Shown here in pieces: positions 15,032-21,336 of a DNA stretch of 27,970 bases. Source of the DNA: an uncultured Lachnospiraceae bacterium (GTDB taxonomy: Bacteria > Bacillota > Clostridia > Lachnospirales > Lachnospiraceae); assembly GCA_937910785.1 (NCBI GenBank), contig CALDLG010000100.1, positions 1-27,970 of the forward strand, in the 5' to 3' direction. Position 1 is the stretch's first letter. Each line of letters starts with the position of its first letter. The notes under the pieces are model-generated. The model saw nothing but the letters and a program-made list of their open reading frames with translations. It ran no database searches and was not told the DNA's origin. The position numbers and the translations under genes are program-made.

Positions 15032-15535
15032 GCCTGTATGGTTGTATGTTTCGCTGATATACGGAAGTAAAATCTTCTTGATCTCATCTATTACGGTAAT
15101 CCGTTCTTTTTCATTTTCAATCCATGGGGTATACAGTAAATTAACCATATTTTTCAATAGTTCGGCGTTGGAAATATCGTTGACAGATATTTTACCGGTC
15201 TCAGAGACATCCATGAAGTTCGTATTAAACAGGGTATGATTATAAACGGAATCTGACAGAAGTCCTCTTTGTTTATCCAGACGGAGCAATTCTCTGCTGA
15301 AAGCGGATAATGTACGTTTCGGGGCCGAAAGCGGGCTTGTTGAAGTAAGCGTTAAACAGATGCATGCAGGAGCGATATGATCAATTTTAATCTGCTTCCC
15401 ATCTCTTCTGAAGCTGACGCCCATATTGCAGTTATTGGCCGCATCGGAGAACAGCCGATAATCCTGTTCGATGGATTCAAAATCAATGGTTGATTTTCTG
15501 TCGGCGGGAGTAAGTTCAAATTTGTATATTTCCAT
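15020..15535 (-). CDS. Hypothetical protein, convergent to sigH
   Basis: This is a 171-residue protein that I do not recognise. It has no signal peptide, membrane helix or cysteine motif. The sequence alternates short strands and helices, with an N-terminal half that begins with an EIYKFELTPADRK strand and a C-terminal helical part (LLKNMVNLLYTPW, then ERITVIDEIKKILLPYISETY). On the minus strand, GAGGG lies about nine bases before the ATG, which supports expression. It is the first gene after the conserved block and shares its promoter region with the divergent gene at 15774. Both unknown genes flank a palindrome at 15651-15671, so joint regulation is possible. Confidence 0.65.
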   Translation of the reverse strand: MEIYKFELTPADRKSTIDFESIEQDYRLFSDAANNCNMGVSFRRDGKQIKIDHIAPACICLTLTSTSPLSAPKRTLSAFSRELLRLDKQRGLLSDSVYNHTLFNTNFMDVSETGKISVNDISNAELLKNMVNLLYTPWIENEKERITVIDEIKKILLPYISETYNHTGKKD

Positions 15536-15650
15536 AGGAAAGCGCCCTCTTTCTGTATTTCTTAAATCTTATACGAGATGTCTGGGGATGTCAAGTGCAG
15601 CCTGCCCTGGCATCTGATCTGCAATCTGCGTACAGGGTATGACAATATGA

Positions 15651-15671
15651 TTGATAGAATTAGACTATCAA
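15651..15671. promoter_or_regulatory. Palindromic operator candidate between two divergent unknown genes
   Basis: TTGATAG (15651-15657) and CTATCAA (15665-15671) form a perfect 7-base inverted repeat with a 7-base centre. The 238-base gap between the divergent genes is A+T-rich from about 15640 to 15765. TTGATA can act as a -35 box in either direction: on the plus strand toward TATTTT 15675-15680, on the minus strand toward a TATTGT sequence. A dimeric repressor there could control both genes (inference). Confidence 0.4.
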
Positions 15672-15773
15672 AGATATTTTAATAATACTATTTACTTTCT
15701 TAAAATCATATGATAAACTAAGATCAGCTAACTAATATAGGATAACTTTATTTTATTAAAAGGAGGAAGCACA

Positions 15774-16604
15774 ATGAATCACGATTATCTGAGACCAATA
15801 ATATGCGGCTGTGATCCGGACATGTCGAGGGAAGCGATGAGCAGCTACATGGCCGACTACCCTGCGTTTATGGAAAGTCCGTTTCAGTGTAAGGAAGGTT
15901 TTCGCGGAGATACTTTACAGAGCTGTGGATGGACGTTTGGAAGCGGCAATAAGTTTTCGACAGAGTTTAATCCCAACTTACGGTCATACGCGTCTCTTTT
16001 CTCGGCAGAGGAGGTAGAGCTGATCAATGAGTTCCGGTTTGGCTATCACTGTAAAGCGAACTTCGCCGTGCTGCCTGCGGAGCTGAATCGATGGCGTGGT
16101 AGAAGGGGGCCTAATAGTCGTTGGGGAAAGGGACAGTGTGACTATTTCGATATTTTTCTGACTTTGATACGTTCGTATTATCTCAAGCTGGAACTTCCGG
16201 AAAAAGCGCAGTTTTATATTTTGAAGCATAAGCGATGGATGGACTGGTTTGGCAAAGGAGAAGAGGGATGGCGTGCCTTTGTGGATTATTACCGCCTGAA
16301 TCCTTATGTCACCTTGTCTTATGAAGTGAAAGATCTGTTTGCCGATCCTGTCAGTTATCGGAGGGCGGACTGTAATGAGCTGACAGGCTCGCATCATGGC
16401 TGGGATTTCTGCCTGCCCCTTTGCTCCGCGGACGGAAAAAAGGCAGACCTTGCGGTCGGGAAAGAGCGGGCTGTGAATTATGCGGGGAACTCATTATGGA
16501 TCTGGCAGGAGAGAAGTAAGCTGCTTGTGAAACGGAGAATTTATTCTTGTAAGACTACCGCAGTAGTATTGGCATACGAGGGCAAAAAGAATAGAATAAA
16601 ATAA
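15774..16604 (+). CDS. Hypothetical protein rich in aromatic residues
   Basis: This 276-residue cytosolic protein has an excellent ribosome site (AAAGGAGG) before its ATG. I do not recognise the family with certainty. It has many tryptophan, tyrosine, phenylalanine and cysteine residues and no membrane helix. Distinctive blocks are GFRGDTLQSCGWTFG near residue 45, FGYHCKANFAVLP near 90, NRWRGRRGPNSRWGKGQCDYFDIFL near 105-130 (arginine-rich, perhaps nucleic-acid binding), and WMDWFGKGEEGWRAFVDYY. The overall look is of conserved proteins found in variable islands. The C-terminus (WQERSKLLVKRRIYSCKTT) is basic. A BlaI-type repressor gene follows 32 bases later and may be cotranscribed. Confidence 0.65.
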   Translation: MNHDYLRPIICGCDPDMSREAMSSYMADYPAFMESPFQCKEGFRGDTLQSCGWTFGSGNKFSTEFNPNLRSYASLFSAEEVELINEFRFGYHCKANFAVLPAELNRWRGRRGPNSRWGKGQCDYFDIFLTLIRSYYLKLELPEKAQFYILKHKRWMDWFGKGEEGWRAFVDYYRLNPYVTLSYEVKDLFADPVSYRRADCNELTGSHHGWDFCLPLCSADGKKADLAVGKERAVNYAGNSLWIWQERSKLLVKRRIYSCKTTAVVLAYEGKKNRIK

Positions 16605-16636
16605 ACTCCTGCGTTCCTGCGGGGAGGAGGTCAACA

Positions 16637-16996
16637 ATGGATGTCAAACTTTTCGATTCGGAATTAAAAGTCATGAGTGTGCTCTGGAACGAGGGCGACA
16701 CGACGGCAAAGCATATTTCTGATGTTCTGAAAGAAGAAATCGGCTGGAACATGAATACGACATATACGTTGATAAAACGGTGCATAAAAAAAGGTGCGAT
16801 CGAGCGTTCTGAACCTAATTTCATGTGCCATGCGCTGATTCCCAAGGAAGAGGTGCAGGAAGCCGAAACGGACGAACTGATTCATAAAATCTATGACGGC
16901 TCCGTGGATAAGCTGTTTGCTGCCCTGTTAAGCAGGAAAAAACTATCCGCAGAGCAGATTGAAAGGCTAAAGCAGATGGTCTCGGATCTGGAATGA
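16637..16996 (+). CDS. BlaI/MecI/CopY family transcriptional repressor
   Basis: This 119-residue winged-helix repressor has the family pattern: LFDSELKVMSVLWNEGDTTAKHISDVL at the start (helix-turn-helix entry), NMNTTYTLIKRCIKKGAIER as the recognition helix and wing, and a C-terminal dimer helix (DKLFAALLSRKKLSAEQIERLKQM). BlaI proteins normally repress their own operon and are cut by a partner BlaR1/MecR1 M56 protease encoded directly downstream with an ATGA overlap. Here the overlap ATGA exists (16993-16996) but leads to only a 29-codon frame, so the repressor seems orphaned. The strong GGGGAGGAGG ribosome site supports translation. The target may be the preceding unknown gene or a distant locus. 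Confidence 0.88.
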   Translation: MDVKLFDSELKVMSVLWNEGDTTAKHISDVLKEEIGWNMNTTYTLIKRCIKKGAIERSEPNFMCHALIPKEEVQEAETDELIHKIYDGSVDKLFAALLSRKKLSAEQIERLKQMVSDLE

Positions 16997-17082
16997 GGTG
17001 GAGCGCCGCTGTGCAGTCATTTTGGAGAAAGAGGCGCGGAAGAAAGTCATGGACAGCGGTGCGGAAAGCAGTCAGGAATTGA
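16993..17082 (+). CDS. 29-residue basic ORF coupled to the BlaI-type gene, possibly a remnant
   Basis: ATG 16993 overlaps the repressor stop as ATGA, the junction normally seen between blaI and blaR1. The frame encodes a very basic peptide that starts MRWSAAVQSFWRKRRGRK and stops after 29 residues, just inside the tRNA promoter region. It shows no M56 protease or membrane helix. It may be the stump of a deleted sensor gene or a chance frame. Confidence 0.25.
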   Translation: MRWSAAVQSFWRKRRGRKSWTAVRKAVRN

Positions 17083-17099
17083 CAAAAACGCATAGGGTA

Positions 17100-17129
17100 T
17101 TGACAAAGTAAAATAGCCTGTGATACAAT
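17100..17129 (+). promoter_or_regulatory. Promoter of the tRNA-Thr gene
   Basis: TTGACA at 17100-17105 and TACAAT at 17124-17129 are separated by 18 bases, with a second TACAAT overlapping at 17129-17134. The start would be near 17136, some 33 bases before the mature tRNA. Another TTGACA at 17079-17084 has no matching -10 box. Confidence 0.8.
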
Positions 17130-17168
17130 ACAATTCGGCAAACGAAAAAACTGTCTGCCAGAAGGCAA

Positions 17169-17241
17169 GCTGCTGTAGCACAGTCGGTAGTGCGTCGCAT
17201 TGGTAGTGCGGAGGTCACGGGTCCGATTCCCGTCAGCAGCT
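17169..17241 (+). tRNA. tRNA-Thr (anticodon GGT)
   Basis: The 73 bases fold as a complete cloverleaf. The acceptor GCTGCTG pairs with CAGCAGC, the D stem is GCAC/GTGC, the anticodon stem TCGCA pairs with TGCGG around loop TTGGTAG, and the T stem is ACGGG/CCCGT. The anticodon is GGT, reading threonine codons ACC and ACT. The discriminator base is T and the CCA end is not encoded. The T loop reads TCCGATT, with C in place of the nearly universal T at position 55. The gene is a single transcription unit with its own promoter and terminator. tRNA genes are common integration sites, and the decayed mobile genes lie downstream. Confidence 0.93.
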
Positions 17242-17245
17242 CTGA

Positions 17246-17274
17246 AAAACCCTTGAAAGTCAGGGGTTTTTTTT
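17246..17274 (+). terminator. Intrinsic terminator of the tRNA gene
   Basis: AAAACCCTTG (17246-17255) pairs with CAGGGGTTTT (17261-17270) around loop AAAGT, with one G-U pair. Eight T residues run from 17267 to 17274. Confidence 0.9.
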
Positions 17275-17396
17275 GTAATATGATATGCGAGCGCAACCGC
17301 CCGACACTCGCCATCCGGGCGCGAATCGGGCTTTACGGGACTTCCATATCCCGAAATTGCCAGGTATTGAACAGAATATTAAGATGAACAGCTTCG

Positions 17397-17437
17397 AAAA
17401 AACGGAAACCCCGCATCGCATAGGATTTCCGTTTTTT
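17397..17437 (-). terminator. Bidirectional terminator downstream of the 57-residue minus-strand gene
   Basis: AAAAACGGAAA (about 17397-17408) pairs with TTTCCGTTTTT (17426-17436), flanked by A and T runs on the respective strands, so it can stop transcription from both sides. The minus-strand gene at 17456-17629 ends about 20 bases away, which makes it the likely user. The 120 bases between this and the tRNA terminator (17275-17396) hold no gene that I can support. Confidence 0.7.
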
Positions 17438-17455
17438 CATGTCGATCTTCTCACT

Positions 17456-17629
17456 TCACTGTTCTGAAAACTTCTCTGCGACAGAATCCGGAACATTCTC
17501 CGTATCACAGATCGTAACCGTCAGCGTTTTTCCCGAAATCAGGTTTTGGTACTGACAGCCGGTATTGAGTCTGCGGATCAGTTTCCATCCGCGTGCCGTT
17601 ACAAGATTATGAAAAGATGAAATATTCAT
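17456..17629 (-). CDS. Small 57-residue protein of unknown function
   Basis: This minus-strand frame has all the signs of a real small gene. AAGGAG (17642-17637) lies seven bases before ATG 17629, a near-consensus promoter lies upstream (17757-17729) and a terminator lies downstream. The protein begins MNISSFHNLVTARGWKLI, includes LRRLNTGCQYQNL-like basic sequence and TLTVTICD, and ends SVAEKFSEQ. It has two cysteines and no membrane helix, consistent with a small folded cytosolic protein. I do not recognise a family. An in-frame ATG at 17635 lies too close to the ribosome site to be the start. Confidence 0.6.
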   Translation of the reverse strand: MNISSFHNLVTARGWKLIRRLNTGCQYQNLISGKTLTVTICDTENVPDSVAEKFSEQ

Positions 17630-17728
17630 ATGCATGCTCCTTTTTGAAAATTAACGGTTACATAAATTCCATTAATGCAGGAAAATGCATATCTGCGGCG
17701 CAGACCGCCTGCCTGTGCCTGTAATATG

Positions 17729-17757
17729 ATTATATAAGGAAGCGCCGGTGAATGCAA
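17729..17757 (-). promoter_or_regulatory. Promoter of the 57-residue minus-strand gene
   Basis: On the minus strand, TTGCAT (17757-17752) and the perfect -10 box TATAAT (17734-17729) are separated by 17 bases. Transcription would start near 17722, leaving a leader of about 90 bases that contains a short CTGCG/CGCAG hairpin before the ribosome site. Confidence 0.75.
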
Positions 17758-17957
17758 CCGGCAAAAATGGATTTTGTAATGGTGAATAAGTACCAGCGGA
17801 TCACAGGAATTATAAAATATAAAAGACTTCTTAATCAAAACAAATACAAAACAGCTACAGCCTGGTGTTTATGTGGATTTTAGGGAGGATGAAATTTGAT
17901 AGAAAAATGAATGTGCTTGTGGTAAAATCAATATAAAATAATTTGGAGGAAATTTCT

Positions 17958-18026
17958 GTGAAAGAAAGTAGAACTTTCATCACTATTTGTGCCGCCGACT
18001 TGGCGGCGGAATGGAGATTATTATGA
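17958..18026 (+). CDS. Possible 22-residue leader peptide coupled to the acetyltransferase gene
   Basis: GGAGG (17945-17949) lies eight bases before GTG 17958. The frame encodes 22 residues beginning with KESRTFITICAAD after the start and stops at TGA 18024-18026, overlapping ATG 18023 of the next gene as ATGA. Within it lie two hairpins: GAAAGT/ACTTTC near the start, and GCCGCC (17991-17996) with GGCGGC (18002-18007), a GC-rich structure in an A+T-rich region. This resembles a translational leader, but coding status is unproven. An extended -10 sequence TGGTAAAAT lies upstream at 17920-17928. Confidence 0.3.
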   Translation: MKESRTFITICAADLAAEWRLL

Positions 18027-18482
18027 ATATTACTATTGAACCTATTTTGATTGAACAAAAATCAGTTTTTGTTCAAATGATGGAATTGTATAATTATGAT
18101 TTTTCTGAATTTTCCGATGATGATATAAATGAACGAGGAAGGCAGATATCCTTTTTTTATCAGAGTTGACGGAAAGCTTGCCGGTTTGGTTTTGGTGAGG
18201 TCTTGTTGTGAGTATAATCAGTTATCAAATCCTCATAATATAGCAGAATTTTTCGTAATGAAAAAATATCGAAAACAGGGAGTCGGAAAAAATGTTGCTA
18301 TGAAAATTTTTGATATGTTTCCGGGAGGTTGGGAAATATCTCAATGGACAACAAATTTACCTGCACAGAATTTTTGGAGAAAAGTAATAGACGAGTATAC
18401 AAATGGAAACTATGATACATTTGATGAAAAGGAAAAAGAAGAAGTAGGCTTTACATTTGATAATTCTTATTTACCAAACTGA
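18023..18482 (+). pseudogene. GNAT family N-acetyltransferase, broken by an internal out-of-frame deletion
   Basis: The first frame (from ATG 18023, GGAG upstream) encodes MNITIEPILIEQKSVFVQMM and continues to DDDINE near 18134, then runs on out of register to a stop at 18169. The second frame carries the rest of the fold from EEGRYPFFIRVDGKLAGLVL, through FFVMKKYRKQGVGK (the acetyl-CoA loop), to the end at 18482. Members of this family normally have a segment of roughly 15 residues with a WTEEGR-like end between these two parts. The missing piece together with the frame change points to a deletion. The downstream frame has its own ATG at 18129, but would lack strand one and helix one, so activity is unlikely. 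Confidence 0.75.
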
Positions 18483-18520
18483 ATTTAATTGAAACTGAAT
18501 ACAGCAGCACAGTGCCAAGG

Positions 18521-18550
18521 CGTATAGAAAACAGTCTATACGTTTTTTTT
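18521..18550 (+). terminator. Intrinsic terminator after the acetyltransferase pseudogene
   Basis: CGTATAGA (18521-18528) pairs perfectly with TCTATACG (18535-18542) around AAACAG. Eight T residues follow at 18543-18550. Confidence 0.9.
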
Positions 18551-18568
18551 GCGCTAAAAAGGAGGATT

Positions 18569-18658
18569 ATGAGCGATAATATTCATATTACAATAACAGG
18601 GCAATTAACGTCCTGTATTCAAAAGAAAATCGGTAAGACAACTTCATTGGGAATTTGA
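18569..18658 (+). CDS. 29-residue ORF, possible truncated transposon-associated (TnpW-like) protein
   Basis: AAAAAGGAGG directly precedes ATG 18569. The peptide starts MSDNIHITITGQLTSCIQ, then KKIGKTTSLGI and stops. The KKIGKTT element with a preceding hydrophobic/threonine stretch resembles the N-terminal half of small transposon proteins of the TnpW type, which continue for another 25 or so residues. If so, this copy is truncated. The resemblance is from memory of the motif and is weak. From here to 18798 I see only candidate promoter elements. Confidence 0.35.
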   Translation: MSDNIHITITGQLTSCIQKKIGKTTSLGI

Positions 18659-18700
18659 CTGAAAAGCTTTACTATAATTTAGATAAGGAATAAAGTGATT

Positions 18701-18730
18701 TTGATGGCATATTGATAAGAAATTTAATAT
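18701..18730 (+). promoter_or_regulatory. Candidate promoter for the ECF sigma operon
   Basis: TTGATG (18701-18706) and TAATAT (18725-18730) are 18 bases apart. A perfect TATAAT at 18673-18678 lies further up but has no well-placed -35 box (TTGACT at 18655-18660 is only 12 bases away). Many ECF sigma genes also use a promoter of their own sigma factor, which I cannot recognise. Confidence 0.4.
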
Positions 18731-18798
18731 TGTGTGCTGAAAATTGCAGGAATGGCGTCATATAGGGTGAGTGGGAAAATACAGAAGGAGGAAATGCA

Positions 18799-19353
18799 AT
18801 GAATGATATAAATATTGTGCAATTATTTTTTGAGCGTTCGGAGCAGGCAATTACTGAATTGTCACAAAAATATGGGAAACTTTGTTTTCACATTGCTTTG
18901 AATATTCTGAAATGTAATGAGGATGCTGAAGAATGTGAAAATGATACTTACTTAAAAACATGGAACAACATTCCGCCAGATGAACCTATGTGTTTGAGAG
19001 CCTATGTCAGTCGGATTGTGCGTAATTTGGCGCTGTCCAAATATCGATATAATCACAGGCAAATGAGGGACAGCCATCTTCAAGTCTATTTGTCGGAATT
19101 GCAGGATTGTATTCCGTCATCTCAGGATGTGGAGGCTTCGGCGGATGATACAGTGAATAATGCTATTTGGACTTTTTTATCAATGCAGGATTTGACGGCC
19201 AGGAATTTGTTTATCCAAAGGTATTTTTACATGGAAAGTATTTCCACCCTTTCAAAGAAATTTGGACTAAAAGAAAGCAATATTTCAACGAAATTGAATC
19301 GAATAAGATTAAAACTGAAGCAATATTTGGAGCGAGAGGGGGTTGTGCTATGA
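18799..19353 (+). CDS. ECF-type RNA polymerase sigma factor
   Basis: This 184-residue protein has sigma region 2 with ITELSQKYGKLCFHIALNIL, then NEDAEECENDTYLKTWNNIPP (the core-binding and -10-reading helices), AYVSRIVRNLALSKYR, and region 4 with RNLFIQRYFYMESISTLSKKF followed by LKESNISTKLNRIRLKLKQYL. An AAGGAGG site precedes the ATG. The next gene encodes a single-pass membrane protein and starts on the last bases of this one (ATGA), the usual sigma/anti-sigma arrangement. It probably answers an envelope or antimicrobial signal, but nothing in the sequence defines it. The codon use is more A+T-rich than in the sigH block. Confidence 0.9.
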   Translation: MNDINIVQLFFERSEQAITELSQKYGKLCFHIALNILKCNEDAEECENDTYLKTWNNIPPDEPMCLRAYVSRIVRNLALSKYRYNHRQMRDSHLQVYLSELQDCIPSSQDVEASADDTVNNAIWTFLSMQDLTARNLFIQRYFYMESISTLSKKFGLKESNISTKLNRIRLKLKQYLEREGVVL

Positions 19354-20291
19354 AACCGGATGAAAGATTGTTAGAGCTGATAGGAAATATCCCGGAAAAA
19401 ATGCTGGATGATGCTTTGAATGTAAAAAAGATATGCAGAACCAGGAAAAAAAGATTATTTTATGGTATTGTAGCAGCAGCCTGTATGCTTGTGCTGTTTA
19501 TGAAATTTGTTCCTGCGGGGCAGGTGATGGCGGCCCAGATTAAGGAGTATGTAGAGCATTTATTGGAAGAACTGTTCCCACCAAAGGATATTCCATTGAC
19601 AGTGGAGGGGACAGAAGAGATTATTCTTCATGAGGTCTATGGAGAGTTGCCCAAAGAGGAAGAAGAGTTTCCGGTGGAAGCGGAAGACGTTTCGAAGGAA
19701 AGCGCAGATAAGGCAGGATTTGCCATTTATGTTGATATGGATTCCTTTGAGACGGCAGAAGAGGAAGATTGCTATATTATCCGTGGAAAGCGCATTATTT
19801 ATACAAGGCAGGATGCCATCAAGGATAACGCGACGTTGCTTGCAGATTTATCTGAGGAAGAGGCGGAACAAAAAATCAAGGAGATTGTGGAGAAGAAACA
19901 AGAGTTTTATGACAATTTCCCTATAGATGAGATTCGGATTACACAGAAGCAAGAGATTTCCGCAGAAGATGCCGCCAGAGAAATGAGGGAAGAACTGTCA
20001 GAACACTATGCTGATGTATCTGACATAACGGTTTCGGAACTTCCGAAAGGACTTTATTTTCGCGCAGAAGAGGGAACGGCATGGGATTCTGAAATTAAGG
20101 AGGTCTATTTTGTAGACAATGGTCTTGGCGGCGTATTTGTGATTACTGCAAGTTATATTTTGGAGGCAGAAGAGGGAACGGGAGTTAGATATCGTTCTAT
20201 GATTGAAACTTTCAGGGTATTGCGGCCTTCTGATTCCATACAGATTCTCACATCGGAAGAGGCAGAACTTACAACAGAAGATGCGAAATAA
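19350..20291 (+). CDS. Membrane partner of the ECF sigma factor, probable anti-sigma factor
   Basis: I start this gene at ATG 19350, which overlaps the sigma stop as ATGA, giving 313 residues. A longer open frame upstream only reads the sigma gene out of frame. Residues 1-35 are cytosolic with the family-like opening MKPDERLLELIGNIPEKML and a basic stretch. Residues 36-54 form one membrane helix (LFYGIVAAACMLVLFMKF). The remaining 255 residues are outside, very acidic and rich in glutamate, with no recognised fold. The position and topology fit an anti-sigma factor that holds the sigma at the membrane; the short cytosolic part has no ZAS motif, so the call rests mainly on context. Confidence 0.7.
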   Translation: MKPDERLLELIGNIPEKMLDDALNVKKICRTRKKRLFYGIVAAACMLVLFMKFVPAGQVMAAQIKEYVEHLLEELFPPKDIPLTVEGTEEIILHEVYGELPKEEEEFPVEAEDVSKESADKAGFAIYVDMDSFETAEEEDCYIIRGKRIIYTRQDAIKDNATLLADLSEEEAEQKIKEIVEKKQEFYDNFPIDEIRITQKQEISAEDAAREMREELSEHYADVSDITVSELPKGLYFRAEEGTAWDSEIKEVYFVDNGLGGVFVITASYILEAEEGTGVRYRSMIETFRVLRPSDSIQILTSEEAELTTEDAK

Positions 20292-20327
20292 TTGAGTAGT
20301 AAGCCGTTAGGCAGAAAGGAGACTGAC

Positions 20328-20563
20328 ATGAAAAAGGAATATGTATTTTATTCGAGATGTTGATGCCGGTTAATTTAGCTGGCTGTAGAAACAGTGAGGA
20401 AGGCAAAGAAAACATAGACTACGGAATTGAAGTGCGAATGGATATGAACGGTGATGGAAAGACCGACAGGGTTCGTGTAATTGATACTGTGAGTGGAGAT
20501 TATGCATTTACCCAAGTCAGCGCTGTTTTAAATGATGGCAGTAATTTTTTATTGAATTTATAG
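20328..20563 (+). pseudogene. Frameshifted and truncated lipoprotein with an EF-hand-like DxNxDG repeat
   Basis: A good AGGAG (20317-20321) precedes ATG 20328, but that frame stops after eleven residues. The rest of the signal peptide (MLMPVNLAGC) and the mature part continue in another frame from 20357. LAGC is a lipobox and the mature sequence contains RMDMNGDGKTDRVRV, typical of secreted proteins with an FG-GAP or dockerin-like calcium loop. It ends abruptly after DGSNFLLNL, where family members usually continue. A frameshift in the signal peptide plus loss of the C-terminus argues for a decayed gene. Its place directly after the sigma/anti-sigma pair suggests that it was once part of the same operon. 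Confidence 0.6.
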
Positions 20564-20668
20564 CGGAAAATCTTCTTATGTGTTTTGTACAATTTGCTTT
20601 GTGTTGCTGGTTTTCAATGTCATGATTCATATATGCATATAAAAAAGTGATAAAGGAAGGAATACGTT

Positions 20669-21226
20669 ATGAAAAAAAGACTGATTGCAATCATTATGTT
20701 TTGTATGGTTATGTTTGCGGGTTGTTCAACATCCACGGACAAGGATACTGACGATGTGCCCCAAAAGGTTTATCAGGAAAACTCTTTGGAACAGTCTTTA
20801 CAGGAAGTACCAGAAGCTTCCGTTGCCATGAAGGAAGAAGCTCCTGCGTCTACATCTGATGAAACTTTACAGGAGACGCAGGGGGTAACTGCCGAAAACA
20901 ATCCCTATTCTGCTGATGCGCAGGAAATTGAGGAAATTGTTACAGAATTCTACACTGCATACTTCGATGGAAATTTGGATTCCATAAAACCATTTTTGAC
21001 GGATCAGTATATCTGGGATATGGATGTATATGGGAATTCTGCTGATAAAGTGGAAGTAACGGCAGTAAAGGGGCTGGAAGATATTGGGGAGATGAAGATT
21101 GATGATGTATGTGTTGTTTCTGTGGAATATAAAGAGGATGGGATGGATACATATGTATATCTGACAGTTGAATTTATCAAGACAGACAAGGGATGGAAAA
21201 TTGAATTCTATGGCAGTGAAGGGTAA
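20669..21226 (+). CDS. Secreted lipoprotein with an NTF2-like C-terminal domain
   Basis: The 185-residue protein has a short basic start, a hydrophobic core and a lipobox ending FAGC, so cysteine 19 would be lipid-modified and the protein held outside the cell. Residues 20-85 are a Ser/Thr/Glu/Gln-rich spacer. Residues 86-185 look like an NTF2/SnoaL-type fold: IVTEFYTAYFDGNLDSIKPFL, then VYLTVEFIKTDKGWKI near the end. AAAGGAAGG precedes the ATG. The function is unknown; such domains often bind ligands or wall components. The gene follows the ECF module by about 100 bases and may be one of its targets (inference). Confidence 0.75.
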   Translation: MKKRLIAIIMFCMVMFAGCSTSTDKDTDDVPQKVYQENSLEQSLQEVPEASVAMKEEAPASTSDETLQETQGVTAENNPYSADAQEIEEIVTEFYTAYFDGNLDSIKPFLTDQYIWDMDVYGNSADKVEVTAVKGLEDIGEMKIDDVCVVSVEYKEDGMDTYVYLTVEFIKTDKGWKIEFYGSEG

Positions 21227-21336
21227 TGGTGATCCACACCAGTGTCAACCAATATCAACAAAAAAAGAAACGAGCAAGCCGCTTGAGCAATAGCTGCCCT
21301 TTTTGCGTGCATGGAGGCTTGAATGAGTGTATTTGA
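21226..21336 (+). CDS. 36-residue ORF with a CPFC pair, probable mobile-element fragment
   Basis: ATG 21226 overlaps the last base of the lipoprotein stop. The frame encodes a basic segment (QQKKKRASRLSNS) and ends CPFCVHGGLNECI. It stops 14 bases inside the next frame, the primase remnant. The C-terminal cysteine cluster and the overlap look like the 3' end of a gene of a conjugative element preceding its primase gene, with the front part lost. Function unknown. Confidence 0.3.
   Translation: MVIHTSVNQYQQKKKRASRLSNSCPFCVHGGLNECI

Noticed and set aside
17626..17838. Minus-strand open frame of 70 codons upstream of the small 57-residue gene
   Set aside because: It covers the promoter and leader of that gene, has no ribosome site and no recognisable protein features.
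19167..19349. Upstream extension of the anti-sigma gene
   Set aside because: It reads the sigma gene in another frame; the ATGA overlap at 19350 and the MKPDERLLELIG opening are typical of the true start.
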